Below, one piece after another: positions 19,716 to 29,357 of a DNA stretch of 64,000 nucleotides. The stretch comes from Kordiimonas laminariae (lineage in GTDB: Bacteria > Pseudomonadota > Alphaproteobacteria > Sphingomonadales > Kordiimonadaceae). Made by a program: the position numbers and the translations under genes. Every line of letters begins with the position of its first letter. The stretch's first letter is position 1. Under the pieces are notes generated by a model. That model was given only the letters and a program-made list of their open reading frames with translations, did not search any database and had not been told where the DNA came from. The DNA lies in NCBI RefSeq assembly GCF_023008165.1, contig NZ_JAKQZA010000002.1, forward strand, positions 62,001 to 126,000, in the 5' to 3' direction.

Positions 19716-20660
19716 TTATTTTGTAATCTGGCCTAGATCGTCATCAATGGCTTCAGCCGCCATCACTACGGTTTCGATGGACCGCATGAAGAAATCTATA
19801 GGAACCGTTTCAAAATCGTCTGATGGACGGTGGTAATGCGGATGATCTTCAACGCCGAAATAGAGAAACGGGATACCTTCCCTGTGGAATGGACCATGGT
19901 CTGATTGAAGCGTCCAATCATTAGAGCCCAATTTAGGATCATCATGCCCCATCAACAGCTTCACTGGTGCTGCGGCAGCAACTTTTTCAATCACAGGCTT
20001 CAACGCAGCAGTGTGATAAGCGCCTGCAGCATAAAGCTCATTCTTGTCGCTGCGGCTGAGCATATCGAAGTTGATATTAAAGGCCACGTCACCAGCGGCT
20101 TCCGGGATTTCCTTCACAAAAGCACGTGCGCCCTGAAGACCCACTTCCTCTGCATCAAAAAGGGCAAAAATCACGTCATGCTTTGGTGGGTGCTTCTGGA
20201 AATGTTCCGCGGCCGCCAAAAGGCCTGCAACACCAGAGGCATTATCATCTGCACCATTAAATATTTCACCACCGCGAACACCCACATGATCATAATGTGC
20301 AGAAATCACGATAGACTTACCCCCACTGTCGCTTCCCTTAATTCGAAACAGCAGGTTGACAGCACTCAGGGAAAGTTCATCACCGTTTCGGCGCTTTACC
20401 GTGAAATCAAAAGGATATTCATAAGTACCGTCCAGTGGCTCCAGCTTCATGGCTTTGAGTTTGTCCATCAGATAGGCACGTGCCTTCGCGTTTCCTTCGG
20501 TGCCCGTCCCCCGGCCCTGCATATCATCCGCAGATAGCGTTTTAATCACTTCAACAGCGTTTTCTTTACTGAACTCCGCCTTTTCACCAGCTTGGGCCGA
20601 TAAGCTTAAGGCTGCCACAAAAGCTAGTACCGAAGTTGTTTTCATAAATCTGGATTTCAA
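19716..20660 (-). CDS. M28-family secreted metallopeptidase
   Basis: A 314-residue zinc aminopeptidase-like protein with an N-terminal signal peptide (LSLSAQAG). Zinc ligands typical of M28 are in place: H and D in ISAHYDHVG and FNGADDNASG, the catalytic/ligand Glu pair in FDAEEVGLQGA, Asp in FNINFDMLS, and a C-terminal His in DHPHYHRPSDD. It should act in the periplasm on peptides. The TTG at 20658-20660 has a GGGGG ribosome-site-like run at good distance, while ATG at 20643-20645 is five codons later; both leave the signal peptide intact, so the exact start is uncertain. Confidence 0.88.
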   Translation of the reverse strand: MKSRFMKTTSVLAFVAALSLSAQAGEKAEFSKENAVEVIKTLSADDMQGRGTGTEGNAKARAYLMDKLKAMKLEPLDGTYEYPFDFTVKRRNGDELSLSAVNLLFRIKGSDSGGKSIVISAHYDHVGVRGGEIFNGADDNASGVAGLLAAAEHFQKHPPKHDVIFALFDAEEVGLQGARAFVKEIPEAAGDVAFNINFDMLSRSDKNELYAAGAYHTAALKPVIEKVAAAAPVKLLMGHDDPKLGSNDWTLQSDHGPFHREGIPFLYFGVEDHPHYHRPSDDFETVPIDFFMRSIETVVMAAEAIDDDLGQITK

Positions 20661-20742
20661 CGTTCATCCCCCGATGTCATTTTGTTTGCCTGTATCCTAC
20701 AGATTAGCCCTGCAAACACAATAAACCTTCGTCGTATTTCAC

Positions 20743-20781
20743 AGAAAAACAAAAACCCCCGAGCATCACTGCCCGAGGGTT
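20743..20781 (-). terminator. Rho-independent terminator of groESL
   Basis: An 11-bp stem (20754-20764 with 20771-20781, two wobble pairs) with a 6-nt loop is followed on the minus strand by TTTTTGTTTTT. It lies about 40 bp after the groL stop and should end the groESL transcript. Confidence 0.88.
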
Positions 20782-20819
20782 CTGTTTGCATAAATGCAGT
20801 CGCTATATGGAAGCGTGGC

Positions 20820-22481
<1,662 letters not shown>

Positions 22482-22529
22482 CTAAATATAAAGTAAATTC
22501 AAATAAGGACTATAATGGGGACCGAGTGA

Positions 22530-22817
22530 TTACTCGATGATGCCCATAATGTCAGATTCTTTCATGATCAGCAGATCTTGGCCGTCAACTTTAACTTCTG
22601 TGCCAGACCATTTGCCGAAAAGGATTTTGTCGCCAGCTTTAACGTCTAGTGGTGTTACTTTGCCGTCTTCAGCTTTTGTACCAGCACCAGCTGCAATAAC
22701 TTCACCTTCAGAAGGCTTTTCTTGTGCTGTATCAGGCAGAATAATGCCGCCAGCAGTTTTAGCTTCGCTTTCAAGACGCTTGACCAATACACGGTCATGG
22801 AGCGGACGAAGAGCCAT
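22530..22817 (-). CDS. groS: 10-kDa co-chaperonin GroES
   Basis: The heptameric lid of GroEL. The frame is open to 22862, but the ATG at 22815-22817 has AGGAG upstream and starts with the family motif [16 protein letters not shown], giving 95 residues. The mobile loop region [19 protein letters not shown] and C-terminal strand [14 protein letters not shown] are normal. It is the first gene of groESL. Confidence 0.98.
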   Translation of the reverse strand: MALRPLHDRVLVKRLESEAKTAGGIILPDTAQEKPSEGEVIAAGAGTKAEDGKVTPLDVKAGDKILFGKWSGTEVKVDGQDLLIMKESDIMGIIE

Positions 22818-22855
22818 GGTTTGTCTCCTAATTGATAAACCTTTAAATTCTGTTG

Positions 22856-22882
22856 TTAGCACTCAGTTAAATGGAGTGCTAA
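22856..22882. promoter_or_regulatory. CIRCE operator (HrcA binding site)
   Basis: A perfect match to the CIRCE consensus: TTAGCACTC, nine bases, GAGTGCTAA. It begins about 40 bp before the groS start codon. HrcA represses class I heat-shock operons through this inverted repeat. hrcA itself is not in the window. Confidence 0.98.
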
Positions 22883-22891
22883 CGTGCAGAA

Positions 22892-22922
22892 CTATTTAAG
22901 TTTCTGGAGGCTGGCTTTCAAG
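22892..22922 (-). promoter_or_regulatory. RpoH (sigma-32) type promoter of groESL
   Basis: On the minus strand CTTGAAA (22916-22922) is followed, 18 bases after CTTG, by CTTAAATAG (22892-22900). This fits the alphaproteobacterial heat-shock promoter form CTTG-N17/18-CYTATnT with one mismatch in the -10. Predicted transcription would begin near 22885, immediately ahead of CIRCE, the classical layout for HrcA repression. Confidence 0.7.
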
Positions 22923-23145
22923 GATTGAATCTCATTTTTTTTGGTTTCCTGAAGAGCAGTTCAAAATCAACAACCTCCATATCGATTAACTATTTAATTT
23001 ATATGCAAAAATTAAATACACCGCGATACCTGTTGATTATTTATTCCCTTAGGAAAACAAGGTATTTTTAGGTGACTTTCCCTAAGCACTATTCCAATCA
23101 AAAGAGAATCCATATCCTGCCTCTATGATTCCCTAGCTCTAGAAA
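22923..23145. other. AT-rich intergenic region between groESL promoter and TonB receptor terminator
   Basis: About 220 bp of AT-rich sequence with no supported gene, RNA or clear operator. The whole gap between groS and the receptor gene also contains the CIRCE element, the heat-shock promoter and the receptor's terminator, which are listed separately. Confidence 0.6.
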
Positions 23146-23177
23146 TAAAAAAGCCGGGCAAGTTTCCCTGCCCGGCT
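23146..23177 (-). terminator. Rho-independent terminator of the TonB receptor gene
   Basis: A perfect 9-bp stem (23152-23160 with 23169-23177) with an 8-nt loop, followed on the minus strand by six T residues. It lies 24 bp after the receptor stop codon. Confidence 0.9.
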
Positions 23178-23201
23178 CTAATTCTAAACTCTCTCAGCGA
23201 T

Positions 23202-25712
23202 TTAGAATGTTACGCTGATCTTACCGTATAGGTAACGGCCGTTAAAGCCGTATGGCGAGAAGCCAGAATATGGGAAAATACGAGAGAAACGTGTTACGTC
23301 AGCAACGTTGTTGCGTGTCGCTTCAGGGTACACATCAAACAGGTTGTTTGCACCAATAGAAACCGCAACGCTTTCTGTCACATCATATCTGATATCCAGA
23401 TCAGTGATCCACGCTGAATCCAGCACTTCTTCACGCTCTGGGTTATTGCTTGGCTCAACCACTTCGCCGTAGCGAGTTGCACGCGCCGTTAGTGTTAGCT
23501 TGTTCCAGAAGTATGTTGCGCCGAGGTTCAGCTTCGTCTCTGGGCTACCTAGCTCAAAGCGGCGGAATTCGTTCGCATCAAAGAGGTTAGACTGTTCGAT
23601 ACCAATCTCCTGCAGAACCGCAGGTGGGTCGATAACATCTGTTACCTTGTTGTCGCTGTAGTTAAAGCCAGCATTCAAATCAAGACGACCGCTATCACCC
23701 AAATCAAACGAATAGTTTGCTACAACATCAACACCCTGTGTACGGCTATCAATACCGTTCAGGAAGAAGCGAGCACGGTTAGCGCCTGTGCCGGCAAGAA
23801 GCGCCTCCACACCATCACCAGATAGGTTAGATGACAGTACAATACGGTCTTCAATTTTAATGTTGTAATAATCAACAGTCAGGCTCAGGCCATTTGTTGG
23901 TGTCCAAGAGAAACCGCCGCTGAAGCTGAAAGATGTTTCTTCTTCAAGGCCAGGAGAGCCGAGCGCTTGCGCTACATCGCTTGATGGACGGAATGTACCA
24001 GTTTCTGTCGGCTCACCGTCTACGAACACAGTTGCGATAGATGTGAAGTTCTGCTGCGCAAGAGACGGCGCACGGAAACCAGTAGAAACAGAACCGCGAA
24101 GTGCGAATGTTTCAGTAATTGAGTAGCGTGTTGCTACTTTCCAGTTAAAGGTAGAACCGAAATCAGAATAATCTTCAAAACGGCCTGCTACTGCAACATT
24201 CCAGCGGTCTGTCAGGTCTGTATCAAACTCAAGGTAAAGACCAATACTGTCACGGCCATTATCAACTTCTGACGCAGGACCAAAACCAGGGAATACCTGC
24301 GAACCAGCAGCACCCGGGAATGTACCTTGAATAAAGGAAGCTACTTCACCAGCTTCAATTTTATAATTTTCATTGCGGAACTCAGCACCGAACGCAACGT
24401 TTACAGGGTTTGCCAGGAAGTCTACATCCACCAAACGGCTGAAATCAGCATTCAGTGTAAACTGGGCATTGATCAGGTGACCTGCATCAAATTCTGTTGG
24501 GCTAACCGGACCAAGTGATGTGTTAAGAGAGTTGGCTACACCGAAGTTGAAATCATCTTCACCGTACACAGCAGATACATCATAATCCCACTCGGAAATC
24601 TGGCCGCGAACACCAGCAGCAATAGAGAAATCATCGATATCTGATGTGATAAGCGGCAGGAAGCCATCTGGGTAAATCTCAGGCACGTTACGGCTGTTAC
24701 CCGGCAAACGGTTAAAGCCCGCGCTATCACCAGTACGCTTGCTGTAGCTACCAAAGCTATATACTTCGTGCTCACCTAAAGGCACTGCTGCGTTATAGAA
24801 GATATTCACATCTTCAACGTTTGCATTACCAAAACGTGTGTTGTAACGGTCGTATGTTAGTTCACGTGGATCAAGGTTTCCGTCAATGCGGTCATACGCT
24901 TCACGGTCATCAAAATCAGAACGATTAGTTGCGTTACGGTCACGGTATTCAACAGAAACGTTGAAGAAACCTTCTTCGCCAAGACCAAAACCAATATTAC
25001 CACGTAGTGTTAGTGTTTCACCGTCTGTACGCGTGCGGTCATCGCCAGTTGTGAACTGAAGGTTACCGTCTGCATCAACAGATACATCTTCGAGCTGCGG
25101 TACACCGTCAAGCGTTGTGACATTCGCGCCGTATGTCGCAGACATAATGCCGCCTTCGTTGGCGTCTTTAAGTACAACATTAATTACACCCGCAATCGCA
25201 TCAGAGCCATACTGAGCTGCCGCACCATCACGCAGTACTTCAATACGCTTGATCGCATTAGCTGGAATAGCGTTCAAATCAACCGCGGAAGAACCACGTC
25301 CAACAGAACCATTAAGGTTCAGAAGTGCACTTGTATGACGGCGTTTACCGTTCACAAGAACAAGAGTATGGTCTGGCGCCAGGCCACGAAGCTGAGCAGG
25401 ACGCACATGGTCTGTACCATCTGTTACAGCTGGCTGCGGAAAGTTAAAGCTCGGCAGCAAATTTGCCAGAATTTGGTTTGTTTCTGTAAGACCAGTTGCT
25501 GTAAGCGCTTGCGCATTCAATACATCAATTGGCACACTGCTGTCTGCAATAGTACGGTCTTTACGGCGTGTACCCGTAACTACCACTTCTTCAATATCGC
25601 TTACCGCTGGACCATCCTGCGCCAAAGCTGCTGGCGCTGCTGTCATTGCTATAGATACGAGCGATGCACCAGCGAGCAATGCGCTATAGCCGTTAACTTT
25701 CTGCTTAACCAT
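23202..25712 (-). CDS. TonB-dependent outer membrane receptor
   Basis: An 836-residue outer membrane active transporter. A signal peptide ends near AALAQ (residue 32) and a TonB-box-like EEVVVTGTRR is at 41-50. The plug domain contains LRGLAPDHTLVLVNGKRRH and IEVLRDGAAAQYGSDAIAGV. The remainder is a 22-strand barrel type ending with a terminal Phe (KISVTF). The sub-type with VNGKRRHTSALLNLNG is common in marine Alphaproteobacteria and Sphingomonads; the substrate is unknown. It is divergent from a flavoprotein reductase across 240 bp that holds two palindromes. It has its own terminator, so it is probably monocistronic. Confidence 0.95.
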   Translation of the reverse strand: MVKQKVNGYSALLAGASLVSIAMTAAPAALAQDGPAVSDIEEVVVTGTRRKDRTIADSSVPIDVLNAQALTATGLTETNQILANLLPSFNFPQPAVTDGTDHVRPAQLRGLAPDHTLVLVNGKRRHTSALLNLNGSVGRGSSAVDLNAIPANAIKRIEVLRDGAAAQYGSDAIAGVINVVLKDANEGGIMSATYGANVTTLDGVPQLEDVSVDADGNLQFTTGDDRTRTDGETLTLRGNIGFGLGEEGFFNVSVEYRDRNATNRSDFDDREAYDRIDGNLDPRELTYDRYNTRFGNANVEDVNIFYNAAVPLGEHEVYSFGSYSKRTGDSAGFNRLPGNSRNVPEIYPDGFLPLITSDIDDFSIAAGVRGQISEWDYDVSAVYGEDDFNFGVANSLNTSLGPVSPTEFDAGHLINAQFTLNADFSRLVDVDFLANPVNVAFGAEFRNENYKIEAGEVASFIQGTFPGAAGSQVFPGFGPASEVDNGRDSIGLYLEFDTDLTDRWNVAVAGRFEDYSDFGSTFNWKVATRYSITETFALRGSVSTGFRAPSLAQQNFTSIATVFVDGEPTETGTFRPSSDVAQALGSPGLEEETSFSFSGGFSWTPTNGLSLTVDYYNIKIEDRIVLSSNLSGDGVEALLAGTGANRARFFLNGIDSRTQGVDVVANYSFDLGDSGRLDLNAGFNYSDNKVTDVIDPPAVLQEIGIEQSNLFDANEFRRFELGSPETKLNLGATYFWNKLTLTARATRYGEVVEPSNNPEREEVLDSAWITDLDIRYDVTESVAVSIGANNLFDVYPEATRNNVADVTRFSRIFPYSGFSPYGFNGRYLYGKISVTF

Positions 25713-25783
25713 GGAAAGTTTTCCTCCACTTTACTCTTTTAATAGTATTTTTTACTACGAGGCAATTATTATTTGTATGTTAA

Positions 25784-25800
25784 TTTCCTACAGCAGGAAA
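25784..25800. promoter_or_regulatory. Palindrome TTTCCT-N5-AGGAAA upstream of TonB receptor
   Basis: Perfect 6-bp arms with a 5-bp spacer, 71 bp before the receptor start codon and in the shared divergent region. Size and position suit an operator for a dimeric regulator, but no known consensus (for example Fur) is matched. Confidence 0.35.
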
Positions 25801-25833
25801 ATAATGTAATATTATTATAAATCAAGGAACCGT

Positions 25834-25852
25834 AACGTAATAAAACTACGTT
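25834..25852. promoter_or_regulatory. Palindrome AACGTA-N7-TACGTT in the receptor/flavoprotein divergent region
   Basis: Perfect 6-bp arms with a 7-bp spacer, about 100 bp upstream of the flavoprotein start and 120 bp upstream of the receptor start. An outer pair GGAAC/TTCC nearly extends the symmetry with one extra base. It is a candidate operator; the cognate regulator is not evident nearby. Confidence 0.4.
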
Positions 25853-25953
25853 CCTGACCAAAGTTTCAACATCCGTTGCATTAATAGCACACCCTGTGGC
25901 TTTTCAATTTCTTTCGTTTATGGCATTCTACTTATGCAATCCTGGAGAGCACC

Positions 25954-27267
25954 ATGATACTGAATGGATCAGGCACTCTGTATGTTGCGATTATTGGCGC
26001 AGGGCCAGCCGGTTATTATACAGCGGAAGCATTTGCCGCTAAGCATGACAATGTGCACGTAGACATCATTGATCGTCTGCCCACACCATATGGGTTGATC
26101 CGGGCTGGCGTAGCGCCAGATCATCAATCTATCAAAAATGTTGCCCTTCGGTACGCCGCCACCAACGAAAAAGATAATGTCCATTTCATTGGTAATCTTG
26201 AGCTAGACCGGGATGTTTCAATTGAAGAACTACAACAGCTTTATGATGTAGTCATTCTGGCGACTGGTGCTCCTAAGGATCGGGCGCTTGGTCTTGAAGG
26301 TGAACAGCTACAAGGGGTGTACGGCTCGGGAGCCTTTGTTGGCTGGTATAACAGCCACCCTGATTACAGAGACCTAAACCCTAATCTGAAAACACCAACC
26401 GCAGTCATCATTGGCAATGGCAATGTTGCAATTGATGTGGCGCGCATCCTCGCAAAAACAGCTCAAGAAATGGCAGAAACTGATCTTGCACCTTATGCAG
26501 CTTCTGAAATCCATACATCTATCTTGAAAGATATCTACATCATCGGTCGCAGAGGCCCGGTCGAAGCTGCTTTCACCCCCAAAGAACTCGGCGAACTCAA
26601 TAAGCTGGAAAATTGTATCCCTTTATTTGATCCTGCACTTCTTGAAGCTTTCGAAGAAAATACTGATCTGACCGTGGTCCAAAAAAAGAACTTCGCAATC
26701 CTGCGCGACATAGCAGCCAACAAACCAGAAAAAGATAAAATCAGATTACACCTTTCCTTCTTCCAGCGCCCCTTAGCAATTGAGGGGAATCAAAGCCTCA
26801 CCAATATTCTACTGGAAAAAACAAAACTGATGCCAAACGGTGTGGAAGGTACTGGGCATACCGCGGAACTCAAATGCGGTCTTCTTGTGTCCTGCATCGG
26901 TTATAAAGCTTCGCCTATAGAAGGAATACCGTATGACACTCGATCAGGTGTTTATGTTAGCAGTGATGGGCATATAAGCGACAATCTCTACTGTGTTGGA
27001 TGGGCAAGACGTGGCCCGACAGGGACCATTGGCACAAACAGGCCTGACGGCGTTGGCATAGCTGATAAAATTCTCAGCGAAATCACACCATCTGGCAAAG
27101 CTGGTAGGCAGGGCCTTGATGCGCTTATCCAAACAAGAGCCTTGCATACCGTTTCGTTTGCCAATTGGAAAAAAATAGAGACCGCTGAACAAGAAGCAAC
27201 CGAGGGCAATGCCCCTCGGCGTAAATTCACCAACATTGATAAAATGATTAAAATCGCTGAAAGCTGA
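25954..27267 (+). CDS. Ferredoxin/adrenodoxin--NADP+ reductase family flavoprotein (FprA-like)
   Basis: A 437-residue FAD protein of the adrenodoxin-reductase type. The FAD dinucleotide motif GAGPAG is at 15-20 with DRLPTPYGLIRAGVAPDHQ following, the NADP-binding motif is IIGNGNVAIDVARIL, and the closing FAD segment is WARRGPTGTIGTNRPDG. These enzymes move electrons from NADPH to ferredoxins serving P450s or Fe-S assembly. No ferredoxin or P450 gene is adjacent, so the partner is unknown. It is divergent from the TonB receptor and its 3' end is 2 bp from the next convergent gene. Confidence 0.92.
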   Translation: MILNGSGTLYVAIIGAGPAGYYTAEAFAAKHDNVHVDIIDRLPTPYGLIRAGVAPDHQSIKNVALRYAATNEKDNVHFIGNLELDRDVSIEELQQLYDVVILATGAPKDRALGLEGEQLQGVYGSGAFVGWYNSHPDYRDLNPNLKTPTAVIIGNGNVAIDVARILAKTAQEMAETDLAPYAASEIHTSILKDIYIIGRRGPVEAAFTPKELGELNKLENCIPLFDPALLEAFEENTDLTVVQKKNFAILRDIAANKPEKDKIRLHLSFFQRPLAIEGNQSLTNILLEKTKLMPNGVEGTGHTAELKCGLLVSCIGYKASPIEGIPYDTRSGVYVSSDGHISDNLYCVGWARRGPTGTIGTNRPDGVGIADKILSEITPSGKAGRQGLDALIQTRALHTVSFANWKKIETAEQEATEGNAPRRKFTNIDKMIKIAES

Positions 27268-27269
27268 CA

Positions 27270-27914
27270 TCAGCGCTTGGTCAAACGGTACTCCCCAGTC
27301 ACCTTGGCGAACTTTATGCCAATCGCCAGAGCAAACAACAGCGGCGCAAGCGCAACAATAAGAGCTGATATCTCTGAACGCCGCACATTTTTACTGGCTT
27401 CCAGATAATGTTCCCGCTCAAGCCTGTAAGCTGACAGATACTCCGCCACATCTTCACGTTCCTGAGCGCTAATACCTGCTGCTACCTCATCCAGGCCCAG
27501 AAGGAAATTTGCCGGGATATCAACGGGGAATTCCTCATTTTCATTAATAAGATCAAGAGCGGAGATTTTCACCTTTGTCCAGCGGCAAAACTGAACATCC
27601 CCTCCGTGCCCGGCTCCTTCACCACAAGCATACTCGTTATAAACCTCAAACCAGTTTTCCAGCGCACTCTGGGTGCGCTCTGAGGTCATGCGTGATGTTT
27701 CCTGCGCCATTTGAGACTGGAAAAAACGCGCTTCTTCAACAAAGCCGTAGATCGAAATCGCGGCAAGAGATAGCCACATATAATCTACAAGTCGCCATTT
27801 CTTGAGCGATAGTGGTCGCTTAAACACCCAGAAATAATGGGCAATGGACGTGCTTAAAACAAATGCCAAAAACACAACAAGTGGATCAGAAGAAGCTTCT
27901 AGAAGTCTATTCAA
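27270..27914 (-). CDS. Hypothetical membrane protein
   Basis: No family recognised. The 214-residue product has three likely membrane helices (about 13-30, 45-60 and 188-206). Between the second and third is a ~120-residue charged, mostly helical region containing two Cys (ACGEGAGHGGDVQFC), possibly a periplasmic disulfide. The only plausible start is a TTG at 27912-27914 with AGG upstream; in-frame stops lie just beyond. The C-terminus is basic (RLTKR). It is convergent with the flavoprotein gene and shows ordinary coding character, but it could be lineage-specific. Confidence 0.6.
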   Translation of the reverse strand: MNRLLEASSDPLVVFLAFVLSTSIAHYFWVFKRPLSLKKWRLVDYMWLSLAAISIYGFVEEARFFQSQMAQETSRMTSERTQSALENWFEVYNEYACGEGAGHGGDVQFCRWTKVKISALDLINENEEFPVDIPANFLLGLDEVAAGISAQEREDVAEYLSAYRLEREHYLEASKNVRRSEISALIVALAPLLFALAIGIKFAKVTGEYRLTKR

Positions 27915-28038
27915 ATCAAATACCTAAACTAATGAACTATTCATTTTTTCTGCCTTCACCATACCTATGAATAAGCAGGTCACGGATCAACAATAACCAA
28001 CAATTCGTGAAACAACAAACCAGCGGGGGATACCATCA

Positions 28039-28806
28039 ATGAAAAAACTGATTATCGGCAGTATATTCGTTATAGCAACACTGGCGCCCAATGCCGTTTC
28101 AGCAGACACCATCACCATTTCAGGCACCATCACAGATAAAGAAGGGCAGCCGGTTTCCAAATGTGATGTCTTTTTCAATAAGGAAGCATGGATTACAGAT
28201 GATAGCGTTCACGTTCAGTGCGACAAAAACGGCCGCTACTCAGCAGAAATAAAGGCAGGGCACTATAATAGCTTCTATGTATGCGATGAAGAAGAATACG
28301 GCAAAACAGCTCTTGAGTTCTGGGGATGGAACCTCAATTTCACCAAAAACCAAACGCTTGATGCTGCCTTTGACACACTTGAGGTTTACAGCCTGTCCAC
28401 ATGGGCATCAAACGGTGGGTCGAACTCCGTCTTTGGTTCTTTCCGGCCTATGTCTCTCAAGAAGCCTGTTTATAGAAACCTGGAGCTAAACGGCAAAACA
28501 ATTGCGGTAATGGATATTACGCCATCGGTTGATATGCATTCAATTGCAGGGTCCATTGATGATACCCCTTTAAAACTAGTGAACTATAACTGGACTTACG
28601 AAAAGGTTGCCAATTGCAGCGGTGCGCCAGATGATATTTCCACGGAAAATGGTTGCTACATGCCCATGATCATAGCTCAGTTTGAAAAACCACAGATGGC
28701 CGCAGGCCAGCATACCTTCAAAATCAGGCTCACCGATGCAGAAACAGGCAACATTGGTGAAGGCATTACCCATTTCACGAGTAACAGCAAAAATCTCGGC
28801 TTCTAA
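28039..28806 (+). CDS. Hypothetical secreted protein with carboxypeptidase-regulatory-like N-domain
   Basis: A 255-residue exported protein: signal peptide cleaved near VSA-DT, then ISGTITDKEGQPVSKCDVFF, a pattern seen in carboxypeptidase-regulatory/beta-sandwich domains, with NGRYSAEIKAGHYNSFYVC. Several cysteines (e.g. in SKCDVFF, VQCDKNG, VCDEEE, ANCSGAP, NGCYMP) suggest periplasmic disulfides. The C-terminal half looks like a second beta-sandwich (GQHTFKIRLTDAETGN). GGGGGA precedes the ATG. It has its own terminator and appears monocistronic. No function can be assigned. Confidence 0.7.
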   Translation: MKKLIIGSIFVIATLAPNAVSADTITISGTITDKEGQPVSKCDVFFNKEAWITDDSVHVQCDKNGRYSAEIKAGHYNSFYVCDEEEYGKTALEFWGWNLNFTKNQTLDAAFDTLEVYSLSTWASNGGSNSVFGSFRPMSLKKPVYRNLELNGKTIAVMDITPSVDMHSIAGSIDDTPLKLVNYNWTYEKVANCSGAPDDISTENGCYMPMIIAQFEKPQMAAGQHTFKIRLTDAETGNIGEGITHFTSNSKNLGF

Positions 28807-28824
28807 ACCTTTCAGGAAATAAAC

Positions 28825-28850
28825 AAGGCGCTCGATTGAGCGCCTCTTTA
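28825..28850. terminator. Rho-independent terminator, convergent genes at 28.8 kb
   Basis: A perfect 7-bp GC-rich stem GGCGCTC/GAGCGCC (28827-28833 with 28838-28844), flanked by AA on the left, with a 4-nt loop, followed by a T-rich stretch on the plus strand. It ends the secreted-protein gene and may also serve the convergent thioesterase gene. Confidence 0.75.
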
Positions 28851-28851
28851 T

Positions 28852-29277
28852 CTATTTTCTCAGTTTTTTCAGAACACCGCTAAAAGACATGATCGGCTCA
28901 CCATCTGAAGTGATCATGCCGCGCACAAAAATGAGAGATTTTGCTGCTCTCAGTATCTCGCCATCGGCTTCGATAAGGGCTCCCGGCTTTCCTGCTGATA
29001 TAAATTCACTGTTAAAACCAACGGTAACACCGCCTGCCTCAGTCAAATCTTTCTTGGCGATAGCGAACAGTGCAAAGTCTGCAAAACTCATAAGGAAACC
29101 GCCATGGAGTGCACCACCGCTGTTGGCATGGCAAGGGCTGGTCCAATAAGCAGATTTATGGGTACCGTCTTCCTTTTCTTTCATAAAGAATGGGCCAAGC
29201 ATATTTTCATAAGGATCTGTATCCCCCCAAATATGATACCCTGCGGCCTCAAGCTCTTTATTCTTTTCGTTATACAT
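28852..29277 (-). CDS. PaaI-family hotdog thioesterase
   Basis: A 141-residue single hotdog-fold protein. The family signature is visible as NSGGALHGGFLMSFADFALF, where the HGG motif and following Asp form the active site, then VGFNSEFISAGKPG. Such enzymes hydrolyse acyl-CoA (often aromatic or medium-chain) thioesters. It follows the AIM24-family gene on the same strand, with a terminator between, so it probably has its own promoter. Substrate unknown. Confidence 0.87.
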   Translation of the reverse strand: MYNEKNKELEAAGYHIWGDTDPYENMLGPFFMKEKEDGTHKSAYWTSPCHANSGGALHGGFLMSFADFALFAIAKKDLTEAGGVTVGFNSEFISAGKPGALIEADGEILRAAKSLIFVRGMITSDGEPIMSFSGVLKKLRK

Positions 29278-29292
29278 GCCTATCTTCCCAAT

Positions 29293-29316
29293 AAAAAACA
29301 GGGACTTATGCCCCTG
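29293..29316 (-). terminator. Rho-independent terminator after the AIM24-family gene
   Basis: A 5-bp stem CAGGG/CCCTG (29299-29303 with 29312-29316) with an 8-nt loop is followed on the minus strand by six T residues. It sits about 40 bp downstream of the AIM24-family stop codon. The stem is short but the U-run is good. Confidence 0.6.
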
Positions 29317-29357
29317 CTCTTTTCATATAGCTTTTGCTTTTCGGCTGTCCAGTGAAA

